Shown one piece after another: positions 11,501-20,929 of a stretch of 64,000 nucleotides of DNA. Made by a program: the position numbers and the translations under genes. Each line of letters opens with the position of its first letter. Position 1 is the stretch's first letter. The DNA comes from Odontesthes bonariensis (lineage: Eukaryota > Chordata > Actinopteri > Atheriniformes > Atherinopsidae): positions 26,831,390 through 26,895,389 of the forward strand of contig NC_134511.1 in the NCBI RefSeq assembly GCF_027942865.1. The letters are read 5' to 3'. The notes below the pieces were generated by a model. It had not been told where the DNA came from, searched no databases, and worked only from the letters and a program-made list of their open reading frames with translations.

Positions 11501-14500
11501 TCCGACATTAAAGAATGCACTCACCTCCCCTCTTGTTATGGCTTTCCACAACTTTCATCAGCCATTCACTCTCAGTACTGATGACTCTAACTACGCACTT
11601 GGTGTGGTGCTCTCACAGGTTCAGGATGGAGAAGAACGAGTTATAGCAAATGCTTGTCATCTTCTTACCCATACGAAGAGAAAATGGTCCACATATGACA
11701 AGGAACTTTGGGCCATTGTCAGGCACTTCAGACACTATTTGAGTTCCAGTCCGTTCACCATCATCAATAACCACCGCCCACTTCTCAGTTTGAGGAAACT
11801 GGATGTCACATATGACCCCATTGAAAGACAAGGTCGTTGGACATTAGATTTGAATCCATATCATTGGACAATTACTGAGAAGAAACACACAAATGCATAT
11901 GCTATGTCATGGATTCTCCCATCACGGCAACACCCAGAGGCCCAAAAAGCCACATTGCATCCTGCTCAATGTAATCTTCCATTGTAAGTCGACCTGGATG
12001 CTTCCTCAGCGCTACCACTGCAGACCTCTTGAGCACAGCCCCTCTCTGATTATTTCATGCTCAACATTTTTTAATTGGATGCCTTTTAATACCTTTATTT
12101 TGTCTGACAGCAGCTGCTAAAGGTTAAATAAAAACAGAAAAGTGAGGGGGGAAGTAAGCAACTCCCTCTGCAGACTTGAGTTGGGAAATGTTTGATCATT
12201 TGTTTTAACACATGCATGTGGAGAGCTATATGATATTCTAATCCAGTTAATGAAGGATGAACCAAACCCAAATTAGTTTGAAGTTGCGAAAAGAAATTTC
12301 TTGTTATCTCAATCAAATGCTTTTTCTCCACTTGTTAAGCCATAGCTCTGGGTCATTTGTGTTATTTTTCATAAGAGGCTGCACATCAGCATGTTTAATT
12401 CAGCTGAAAGAATATTTGAGCCAGCAATATTGAAATAACCTTTTCATATAGACAGTAATGTAGCACCCAGCCGCTGGGGAGCACGAGCCAGTGTATTTCT
12501 AGTGCCGGTCCCAAGCCTGGATAAATGATGAGGGTTGGGTCAGGAAGGGCATCCAGCGTAATACATGTGCCAAATCGATGATGCAAGTTCGTCTCGCTTT
12601 AGCGACCCCTGATAAAGGGAGAGGCCAGAAGAAGAAGATATAGACAGCAATGTACACAATCTGAGAGACACTTAGCATGCTGCAGATATTTAACCACCTC
12701 ATATGAAAAGGAGAGTAGTAGAGGCTCAAACTAGTCCAAAATGGCTAAGAACAATGGATGGACAGAGGTGAGGCACAGTGAGCAGATTAAGTACTTTTTA
12801 CATAGTACATGCAATAGAAGCTGGTAGGATTTGATATAAAGGGTATCTCTAAAAAATACATATTTCATAAAGATTTGGATAACACTACATTGTTATTATT
12901 TTTTTAACGTGTCACTATTGCATCAGACCATTGTTTTCTTTGGCACTATTTTTTTCTACTGAACAAGATCCATGCTGCTCCACATCAGTGCGTACTAGCG
13001 TATCCTGCTGCTGGTCAGCTGTGACACACAGTTCTGCTGGTCTAATCCCAGAACAATTACGAAAAAGCAAAATTGAGTGATTATAAAATCATGGACTGGA
13101 TAGTGTAGTGGTAAGATTGCTCCCTTTCATGTGGGTGACCTGGGTTCAGATCCTGTATGAAGGTACTACCTCCAGTAGGGGTCCTTAGGCAAGACCCCCG
13201 TAACCTACATGTGTAAGTTGCTTTGGATAAAAGTGTCAAATGCATAAACAATAAAAGCCAAGATGATGACTTGGCTTCTTCTGGGGAGATAAAATGATAT
13301 CTGTATTATAACCAAGAAGAAGACCAGCTGATAATAGATGCGGAACAGTGAGACGAAATAAAGTAATGCCTAGAAGGCAGATATCTAACAAGCCTGATAC
13401 AACTTTTAGCAAACTAAGCTTCTCAGCGATATAGTTCCACGAGGGGCACAGAGAAACAGATGTTTTTGGTTGAAAAACTGAGAGAAGTGAAGAACAGTCT
13501 GACGCAATACTGACATGTTGTAAAACAGTTAACTATGTAGATTTGATGTAATGCTGTGAAATCTTTTAGGTTTGACTTGTTTTGAATAGCAAAAAATAGC
13601 TTTTCTTTTATCCCTGCTCTCAGTAGCTGGGGTGGCTCCCCCATATTTTAGCTCCCTCACTGCTCTTCCAAACAGAGAGCGCTAACCGCAGCCTACTACA
13701 GCTAAGGTGCTAATTACTCTATTATTATAAATACTTCTCCACTAAAATAAAAGACCTGAACCACCCCTTTGAAACAAATCTGATGGGTATGGCAGTTAGT
13801 GGAGATGAGATTCAAAAATTAAATTTGTTTTATCGCTCCCTATGGTCCCAGTTCTTTAAAATTCCTGCAGACATATTGTTCGTCTCTCCATTTTGTCTTA
13901 GCTTGTCCACTGGGCTTTTCATCCCAGTTAGTGCTGAGTACAGATAAAGTCATTGTAGTGGGTGACTTTAATATTCATGTAGAAGTTGAAAATGACAGCC
14001 TAAATATCAAGTTTAATTCTATATTAGACTCTATTGGATTTTCTGTCATGAGTGCGATTGGTTGTGATGTGTTCTGAGTTCTAGGCAGGGCGGAGCAGTC
14101 ATCCAGGAAGTCCAGGCAGAGTTTGGCCTGCTCCTGTCAGCACACCTGTTGTCCATCTGCCTTCATTACTGGCTGGCTTTTTAAGGATCAGCAGGAATTC
14201 CAGTTGCTGTCAGATTGTCTCACAGTTACCTGTGTTAATTCTCCTTGAGGTGTTACCCTTGCTTTGTTGACCTCCAGTCTTCCCTGTAACCATCAGGGTG
14301 GAATTCTGCCTCAGAATTACTCTTTTGCTGCTTCCGCCTGTCTGCCTGCCCGCCATGCCCCTATCACTGATCAGTCACATCACAGCCTTGGACTACCCCA
14401 TCCCTCAGAGAATACAGAGAATGCTGTAACCATATTTAAAGAGTTAATTCCATCATCCTTTTCTTTACTGCCATGTGCAAATATGACAGAGGAAAGATAC

Positions 14501-17500
14501 CTAAATTTTACTCCAGCAATACTTGACTCTTGTTGTCGGCACTACAGTTTCAATGCATACAACTCAGTACAGCTCCTTGGTATAATTCACAGCTGCGTGC
14601 TTTAAAGCAATATGCAAGAAAGCTGGCGAGACAGTGGCGTTCCTCTAATTTAGAAGAGTCTCAGTCTGGAAAGATAGTTTATTAACGTATAAGAAGGCCC
14701 TTCGTAAAGCTAGAACTGCTTATTATTCATCATTGATAGAAGATAATAAGAATAATCCCAGGTTTCTTTTCAGCACTGTAGCCAGTCTGACTAAGAGTCC
14801 GAGCTCTGCTGAGCCAGTTATTCCTTTAACTCTCAGCAGTGATGATTTCATGAGCTTCTTTATCAATAAAATAGTTTCTATCAGAGAGAAGATGAATGGA
14901 ATCCGTCCCACTATTATCAGTGATGTATCATCAAGTACAGCAGCTTTAGAAGTATCTTTAGAACCTGATTTGTATTTAGACGGCTTCTGCCCAGTTGATC
15001 TCTCTGAACTAACAACAGCAATAGTCTCTTCTAAACCATCAACTTGTGTTTTAGACCCAATCCCAACCAGACTGTTCAAGGAGGTTTTCCCATTAATTGA
15101 CACTTTCATTTTGGATTTGATCAATCTGTCTTTGTTGACAGGATATGTACCTCAGACTTTTAAGGTTGCTGTAATTAAACCTTTACTTAAAAAACCTACT
15201 CTTGATTCAGAAGTGTTAGCTAATTATCAACCTACATCCAATCTCCCTTTTATGTCTAAAGTTCTTGAAAAAATAGTTGCAGCTCAACTTTGTGATGATT
15301 TACACAGAAATAATCTGTTTGAAGAGTTTCAGTCAGGATTCAGAGTGCATCATAGCACAGAAACTGCACTGCTGAAAGTTATCAATGATCTCCTCTTAGC
15401 CTCTGATAGCATGGCATAAATTTCCATTGCTATGCTGATGATACTCAGCTGTACTTATCTATAAAACCAGATGAATCCAATAGGTTGGTCAGACTACAAG
15501 CATGTATTAAAGACATATAGCCCTGGATGACTCAGAATTGCTTCTAAATTCAGACAAAACTGAAGTCGTTATCTTTGGACCTGAGCACTTCAGGGAGAAA
15601 TTGTCCAGTTATATAGTTACTCTAGATGGTATTTATTTTGCTTCTCGTACTACAGTGAGGAACCTTGGAGTTATTTTTGACCAGAATTTATCCTTTGACA
15701 CACATATAAAACATGTTTCTAGGACTGCTTTCATTCACCTTCGTAATATTGTTAAAATCAGGAACATCTTGTCTCAGAGTGATGCAGAAAAACTATTCCA
15801 TCCATTTGTTACTTCAAGATTGGACTACTGTAATTCTTTATTATTGGGCTGTCCCACATATTCTCTGAAAAGCCTTCAGCTGATCCAAAATGAGATGAAA
15901 TTTTTTGTAATTTGGCGCTATATAAATAAAACTGAATTGAATAGATTAATTTAACCAGGGGTCCAAGAGTGATCTACTGCTTTTGGCTCTGTCTGAACTG
16001 AGTGAATGTGCAAGTACAGTTACAGTTACTAACAATAGCATAACCTGATTGTATTATTAGAAGCTGCTTTTATGAATATCTAATTGATTTGCCAAATTGT
16101 TATGGTTTTGTTCTGGAATTTAAATATTCAAAATGTATGTTGGTGTAGATGGTAATCCTAAGAGCTTGAATAAGGGCAACTGTCCCTTCTCCTTAAGATG
16201 GAGGTGCATTCCACATAAGGTGCACATAAGTCTTGTCCTGAAGAGCTGGCTCTCCAATGTTTTGCTATGCGCCTGTGGAGCCTTTGTTTGGTCTCTCCTA
16301 TATTAAGGTCTGTACACTCCTCACTGCACTGCCCTGCATACACATCCTTCTAAGTTTCTCTGAGACTTATGCCACATATGGAATTACAATATGTTTGCAG
16401 CTGTTCTTCAGTCTTAGCTTTTCTAGCAGTGTGGTTTGGTCCAGATGTCTTTAATTGATTTACTTAGGATATCCACAGGTTTGAAGAGCTTTCTTGGAGT
16501 ATTGGTGTTCCCTCTGTTTTCCTTCAGTAGGTACACTCAACACACTGGTTGTTGTTGGGGAAATGGGAAGATCTAGTTTATTCATCAACAATGTATCAAG
16601 TATCAAAGGACAGTTATTATTATTTAATGCAATTCTTAATGTGAATCATAATACAGGGAACCATCTAATGAATCGAGAATTAATTATTTTAAACATGTTT
16701 TTGTTGTTGGTCTATTTTCTTCAGTCTAAGACACATATGACACCTACAGAAAAGACGGTGAAGGGTTGAATCTCTTTTCCAAACAGCAATTATGTAAAAT
16801 TATCAAAAAAAAGATTTTCTCTTCAGAAGTGCAATGGATTTTATTAAAATCAGGAACAATGATCAGCAATCAATGATCCCTCAACAAATACATACTGTAC
16901 AATAATGTTTACTATTCTACCACTAGAAACAAAACAAAGGCATACTACCAGTAAGAGGCATGCATGGATATCTGTTTGCGTAATCGTATAGGTGTGTATG
17001 TGCGTGTGTGTGAGAAAGAGAGAGAGGAGAAAGAGGGTAAGAATCAAGATGTCAGAATCCAGGAATGATCAAAATAGCAGTTGCAACTGCAAAATTTAAC
17101 AAATTGAGAAAAGGATATTGTATGAAACATTTGTCAGTGTGGTTGCAAGATGATCTGACAAAGTTGTGTTATACCGAAAGGAATTTGACTTTTTGTACTC
17201 ATATAACCCATATAAATTAAATTTTGTTTAATTTTATTCTCTTTGTGTCTAATTCTCGTGAAAATGCCAATGTAAGAGTAGCTTGTTTAGAAGATTGTGC
17301 TTATTTTGGATTCACATTCCCCTGTCTATGCATAACTAACCCCTACTTGACAGCAGAATAACCTTAACATAAAACATGATCGTAATAAACTACGAAAAAA
17401 AAGGAAAGAAAAAAAAGACTGCTGAAAAAAGAGTTTTGAGGTTCTGAGGTTTCTGTGTGTGGATTTTTCTTTAATGTTCTGGAGGTGGTTCACCACACGT

Positions 17501-20184
17501 CTAATAGTCCTTGTGTTGCAGTGCATCATTCATTTATTTTATCTGTCAAACTCGCCCATCAAAGTCAGTGGGCGGGGCTTACACTAATCTGATCAATTGC
17601 TTTCTTCTGGGTCTGAAGTAGCATGCCTGGAGAGAGACGATGGGGACCTTGATGAACTTTCTCGGGAGTTGGTGAGAGACATTTTAGAATGAGCAGAAGA
17701 TGCAGATAAAGTTTTGTTTGATAGAGTATCTAAACCAACGTAGAGGTGAATAGCACCACCCAGTGTGTTCACTGGGAATGTGGAATGTGTTCACTAGCTC
17801 TGCATCAATCCATTATCTGGAATCGATTTAGCTTGACGTGATGTTCAGGCAGGCATGGACTGGCTATAGGGCTTACCGGGCAATGCCCGGTGGGCTGACG
17901 CATATCTTTGGGCCGGGGCCGTCCTAATTTTATTTTGAAAAATATATTATTATTATTTTATCGGCCGTGACGGTAATTGCAACACAAAATGCAATGCAAG
18001 GACAATGGGCTAGTCCAATGAAATCTCTCAGCACCTCTTTGGCCCGGTTGATCCAGGTCATCAATCCTACCATTTGAGCTGAACGGACTAGGAGAGAACA
18101 GTCAAAAAGCGAAATGAATAAACAACAGAAACGAAAGGGTGGTGCACAGAAGCTGTGAGATAAAAGGCTAAAAAGTCTACAAGCAGCAAAATGTGCAAAG
18201 CTTACTGACACGTTTGCAAGTGCTTCCACCACGACCACAGCACCGGGTGCAGGGCCATCAAGTGCAGGGCCAGGGCCGTCAACATCATCAGCAGCCCCCA
18301 GTGAGTGTCTCGTAGAACAGTGTAGGCCAAACACAGAGGAAGAAGCTATCAAGGTGGATTCAGAGGTGGAGGAGGAGGAGACAGACGTGAACCAGGGACA
18401 GATTGAGGAGGTCAGAATAGCCAGCCCGGTAAGAAGTAGGCTAATGTTAGGCGAAATGTTAGCAGAATGACGACATGTTTTTTTAATGGGAGGACTGAGG
18501 GCTCTCCGTGTGCGTGGAGACTTAAATTAGGTATTTATAGATAAACGACTGGTAGGCTACATCTTCACTACAGCAGTATGGGGGGAATTGATCATGCTGA
18601 ATTTATTACTTATTTTATCCAGTCAGGCTGGAACACGAATAAAAAGCCTAGCCTGTTTTTTGCACAACCTTGTTGGTTAGGAGGTGGTCACCGACTGTGA
18701 TGTGTGTGTGTGTGTGTGTGCGTGCGCGTTTCTGTCACAGAGATCATTCAGAGTCTTTATTTTCAACTAATGCTATGAGTAGATTTACTTTATTTGAAGG
18801 TGTAAAAGTGACATGCGCCTGTCATTAGCATTACAGTACTTAAACCATCATTAATGTAGGCAAGGCTATAACGTATCTAGTGCCATTCGATTTTTTAGGC
18901 TTATGTAAAGTTGACTGGTGTGCAGATATTGCAAATACTCAATGACATCAGTCATAGATATCAAGTGTGTCATTAATGTTTATGACACTCTCATGTAGAC
19001 ACCAAAGTGTTCAGTGTTATTTTAGCTTGTAATAACTATATTGTTTGCAGGTGTTACAGGTTACAGTTGCCCATGTAATATTAGTGAAACATTGCTTTGC
19101 TGAAATGGATTGGTAGGTAACCGGAGAAATACGAAATTAATATTCCTGCCTCGGTCATTTTCGGTCATTTTCAACCCTCCGCTACATCAAACACAGACTG
19201 AGGAGTTGCCTTTCTGCCAGCAAACTGGAAGCCTTTATGTTGATGGCCACCGAGAAAGATGTTCTTGTGTCCCTTGATACTGACACAGTGATTGACAGAG
19301 TGGCAGAGAAGAGCGATTTAATGAAAAAACTGCTTTTGTAAGGTGAGGTGATTTATTTAAATGAATACATTTGTGTTAGGATTTAATTGCATTTCTCACA
19401 GAAAGTGTTGAGATCACGTGTGTGATCGTATAAATATTCATGGTGGGCCGCCATGGCCAAAAATGCCCGGGCCATTTTTTGATCCCAGTGCAGCCCTGTG
19501 TGCAGGGTAACAACATCAAGTCAAATCATCACTGAATTTGATGGGCGAGTTTGACATCAAAAGTTTTGACAGATCAAATAAATTAAAGATGCACTGCAAC
19601 ACAAATACCATGACATAAGTAATTAAATAGTGACATAATTATGTATGTTTTTTACATCAAATTAATTTTCATTTGAATTAATTGATGACACGTTAAAAAA
19701 GTATTGGAATGATTTATGCATTTAATTCCAATTTTAATTGATTAATGACACATTTAATTAATCATTTAATGATGAATTTATTTATTTAATTTTGGCACTT
19801 TTACTCCTCCACAGTGAACCAGTTCCCTCCTGTCATTTCAAAGTAAAGAGTAAAGTCCAAGTTAACTGACAAATTAATGTTTGGAGTCCCAACACTGGCT
19901 TTACTTATGAATAGATGCTAATGAAGATAACTGTCTGCTAAGAAAGTGCAGATTAACAGTTGCCAATCAAGAGAGCTGACATAAGTGAGAGGTAACTGTG
20001 CTGTTACAAAAATGTCAATATCTGTGGGCATTATCAAAGCTTAGTAGAATATCTGGGTTAAAACTGCTGCTGAAAAGAGCATTCTCTACTCTTTTTTGTT
20101 TGTTTGTTTCAGATTCATATGAAGACCATGCCTGCTGCCATGTACCGGCTGCTGACTGCACAGGAGCAGCCCATTTACATTTGA
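5397..20184 (+). CDS. apba1: apba1 (Mint1/X11-alpha) neuronal adaptor, 3' six exons; partial gene
   Basis: This encodes the C-terminal 303 residues of an amyloid-beta precursor-binding family A (Mint/X11) adaptor. The family couples APP, Munc18 and synaptic vesicle or receptor cargo at the cytosolic membrane face. Six exons join with all junctions in phase 0: 5397-5582, 5729-5908, 6032-6244, 8880-8999, 9101-9241 and 20113-20184. The first two carry the end of the PTB domain ([20 protein letters not shown]). The next four carry PDZ1 ([15 protein letters not shown]), PDZ2 ([21 protein letters not shown]) and the C-terminus EQPIYI. The ending ([11 protein letters not shown]) resembles the APBA1 paralogue rather than APBA2. 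The upstream PTB and Munc18-binding exons were not found and should lie left of the window. The last intron is 10.9 kb and packed with transposons. It converges with fxn. A fish-specific a/b duplicate cannot be assigned here. Confidence 0.93.
5729..5908 (+). CDS. apba1: apba1 exon: PTB C-terminal helix and PTB-PDZ linker
   Basis: This exon is 60 codons in phase 0, with acceptor CATCTAG|GCC and donor [29 protein letters not shown] is the C-terminal PTB helix. It is followed by the conserved linker ([26 protein letters not shown]). Confidence 0.94.
6032..6244 (+). CDS. apba1: apba1 exon: PDZ1
   Basis: This exon is 71 codons in phase 0, with acceptor CCTCAG|GTG and donor AAG|GTATAT. It holds nearly all of PDZ1: [15 protein letters not shown] at the carboxylate-binding strand, then [19 protein letters not shown] and the alpha-B region STCQSIIK. 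Confidence 0.95.
6330..6480 (-). mobile_element. L2-like LINE 3' tail, minus strand
   Basis: AATTCAATTAAATTCAGTTCAGTTTCATTTGTATAGC is recognisable in pieces as the reverse of the family's AAATAAAACTGAATTGAATT tail. It is followed by the reverse of the conserved AAGTGCCTTGA block. Confidence 0.7.
6860..6985 (-). mobile_element. LINE 3' tail nested in the TTAA element
   Basis: ATTTTTATTTATATAGCGCC followed by the reverse of the TGAGATGACATTTGTTG block is the L2-like tail in minus orientation. It ends in an (AAT)n run. Confidence 0.75.
7594..7920 (-). CDS. THAP-domain protein of a transposon
   Basis: This is a 108-codon open frame. It contains the C2CH zinc signature: HCSVHGCT (Cys pair with four residues between), a WTDLFF tryptophan, and CAKH, followed by SVPTLF in the place of the THAP AVPTIF motif. 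It is likely the DNA-binding part of the Kolobok-like element around it. No transposase catalytic domain follows. It is unlikely to be a host gene because it lies within terminal repeats. Confidence 0.7.
   Translation of the reverse strand: MAMPKLPCPPTALWPAHCSVHGCTMDVKNLFRAPASEPPKSQWTDLFFSGKVTTEPKRFVYVCAKHFTDECFQNLGQYRAGLAEGLKINPGSVPTLFGPITDPGQVSN
8880..8999 (+). CDS. apba1: apba1 exon: PDZ1/PDZ2 boundary
   Basis: This exon is 40 codons in phase 0, with acceptor TTTGCAG|GGT and donor ATT|GTGGGT. It encodes the end of PDZ1 ([17 protein letters not shown]) and the start of PDZ2 ([11 protein letters not shown]). A 2.6-kb intron precedes it and contains the THAP-bearing TTAA element. Confidence 0.94.
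9101..9241 (+). CDS. apba1: apba1 exon: PDZ2 core
   Basis: This exon is 47 codons in phase 0, with acceptor TTAAACAG|ATC and donor GAG|GTGAGT. It encodes [19 protein letters not shown] and the helix [15 protein letters not shown] of PDZ2. Confidence 0.94.
10548..11152. mobile_element. Harbinger-like non-autonomous element, copy 1
   Basis: Termini AGGCTGAGTTATAC and (reversed) AGCCTGGTTTATAG are imperfect inverted repeats, flanked by TAA on both sides (10545-10547 and 11153-11155). A 3-bp T-W-A duplication is the PIF/Harbinger signature. The ends are rich in CTTGCG repeats. It has no transposase; the 164-codon open frame inside is not recognised. A near-identical copy is at 52103-52719. Confidence 0.75.
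11440..11987 (+). pseudogene. gypsy RNase H domain fragment
   Basis: The RNase H connection region [19 protein letters not shown] retains the first catalytic Asp context. [14 protein letters not shown] and IINNHRPL correspond to the KELLAIV and DHK.L blocks. It ends in a premature stop at 11985. Confidence 0.75.
12470..12645 (+). mobile_element. LINE 3' tail (GAAGAAGA-ended)
   Basis: GTGCCGGTCCCAAGCCTGG, GGGTTGGGTCAGGAAGGGC and AGCGACCCCTGATAAAGGG are the blocks of a very common vertebrate LINE tail ending in AGAAGAAGA. It is truncated at its 5' side. Confidence 0.7.
12650..13084. other. apba1 intron, nothing recognised
   Basis: No coding, RNA or clear repeat feature was seen in either strand. 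Confidence 0.4.
13085..13255 (+). mobile_element. tRNA-derived SINE
   Basis: A pol III box A (TAGTGTAGTGGTAAGATTGC) and box B (GGGTTCAGATCC) are spaced as in a tRNA head. They are followed by the body and the tail GTTGCTTTGGATAAAAGTG common to fish SINEs. It is not a functional tRNA because it has no complete cloverleaf 3' half. Confidence 0.75.
13260..13889. other. apba1 intron, nothing recognised
   Basis: This stretch is AT-rich. A 73-codon minus frame (13423-13644) has no recognisable motif. Confidence 0.35.
13890..15955 (+). mobile_element. L2-like LINE, EN to 3' tail, interrupted and deleted
   Basis: EN end ([20 protein letters not shown], 13920-14040) is followed by an LTR-like insertion, then the RT N-terminus and fingers (14733-15419: [52 protein letters not shown]). 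A frame-broken section and the C-terminal block (15538-15890: [34 protein letters not shown]) complete it. It ends in TTTGTAATTTGGCGC and a TATAAATAAAACTGAATTG tail. Several stops and deletions make it non-functional. Confidence 0.85.
14048..14404 (+). mobile_element. LTR-like insertion inside the LINE
   Basis: The LINE reading LDSIGFS breaks at TGTCATGAGTGCG and resumes at GAGAATGCTGTAACC (compare the uninterrupted order at 2030-2290). The inserted sequence starts with TG, is GC-richer and has a TTTTTAAGG TATA-like core. This is consistent with a truncated solo LTR. Its right end is not clean. Confidence 0.5.
16130..16540 (-). mobile_element. Penelope-like element, GIY-YIG endonuclease fragment
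   Basis: The minus strand encodes [20 protein letters not shown] with [13 protein letters not shown]. This is the GIY-YIG region of Neptune/Poseidon-type Penelope elements, whose usual form is DLYIGETKQPLH. The YIG tyrosine is replaced by Asn here. [19 protein letters not shown] lies upstream on the same strand. It is a degenerate 3' fragment. Confidence 0.7.
17512..19602. mobile_element. outer inverted-repeat element hosting a hAT
   Basis: GTGTTGCAGTGCATC and TGTCAAACTCGCCCATCAAA at 17512-17563 reappear inverted at 19534-19602, giving a terminal repeat of about 50 bp with one small indel. Without the nested hAT it would be about 440 bp, the size of a MITE. The superfamily was not assigned. 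Confidence 0.65.
17850..19498 (+). mobile_element. hAT transposon, internally deleted, nested
   Basis: Termini CAGGCATGGACTGG and (reversed) CAGGGCTGCACTGG are flanked by an 8-bp duplication, TGTTCAGG/TGTGCAGG (7 of 8 match). The plus strand retains transposase ends: [18 protein letters not shown] (18200-18300) and the hAT dimerisation region [20 protein letters not shown] (19195-19260). The catalytic centre is deleted. A (TG)10 run is at 18701-18720. Confidence 0.78.
19603..20112. other. apba1 intron end, nothing recognised
   Basis: This stretch is AT-rich with many TTAATTAA-like words. No feature is supported beyond the splice acceptor. Confidence 0.4.
20113..20184 (+). CDS. apba1: apba1 terminal exon and stop
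   Basis: The terminal exon has 23 codons plus TGA, in phase 0, with acceptor [27 protein letters not shown] plus TAQEQPIYI is the invariant Mint C-terminus, which folds back on the PDZ tandem. No AATAAA was seen in the next 600 bp, so the 3' UTR end is unknown. Confidence 0.94.
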   Translation: MHMKTMPAAMYRLLTAQEQPIYI

Positions 20185-20929
20185 CAAGAAAATTCCTTTC
20201 ATCATAAAACTACCATTCCCTCCCATTGTCAACCACCTCAACTGTGGATTATGGTGACTTGTCTGTTTTAATGTATTTCACCTTCTTGTCTTGCAGCAAT
20301 GTAAAAACCCAAATGATCCATCTGTATAAAGGGTTATATTTTTACTTTGACTTGAGAAATGATGTTTACACATTATCTTAAGTTTCCAGGAGTCTAAAAT
20401 TTCTCTTTCTATTGTTCATATATGACATTCTGAAAGTCATGTTTAAAGTCAACACTTAAGGTAAAAAATTTGGAGTATTTGGTAGGCCTATCTTTTCTCA
20501 TCATTTTAGGCAAAAATGATACTTTGTTGAAATAAGAAAAAAGTCCTCACACTGTAAACTCCTTTTTATTATCTGGAAACAACTTTCCAATTTATTTTGT
20601 TTGAACAGAAGTTGCTACCGTTACAAATACTTTGTTTGTACAACATACATAACCAATCGTCAAATCTGATAATCTACAATATTATGTGATTACAGGAGAC
20701 AAAGCAGTGGAATGTGAGTTGTATTCCAGCACTTTTGCAATTTCCCCAGCCTGATTGTAGATGTCACTAAAATACAATGCAAACACAAACTGTACCAGAA
20801 AACTTTGTTTTACCTTGGCTTCTGTTTCAAATATTAAATTGGATTTCCTTAAATAGAGACCTTGTTTACTTCAACAGCTTTAGGGTACCAGGCCTCTATC
20901 AGAGGCAGGACTTTATTTCTAATTTTCAT

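Larger units (their letters stand above)
9700..12000 (+). mobile_element. Ty3/gypsy LTR retrotransposon remnant
   Basis: An LTR-like end with an AATAAA (near 9750) precedes a gag-like stretch (10380-10450: [14 protein letters not shown]). Downstream, 11259-11987 encodes the RT/RNase H part ([58 protein letters not shown]). Protease, most of RT and integrase are gone. It is split by the Harbinger-like element at 10548-11152. Confidence 0.75.

Noticed and set aside
13085..13160. tRNA gene candidate (box A and box B)
   Set aside because: The pseudo-tRNA head runs into a SINE body and tail; no complete acceptor stem is apparent.
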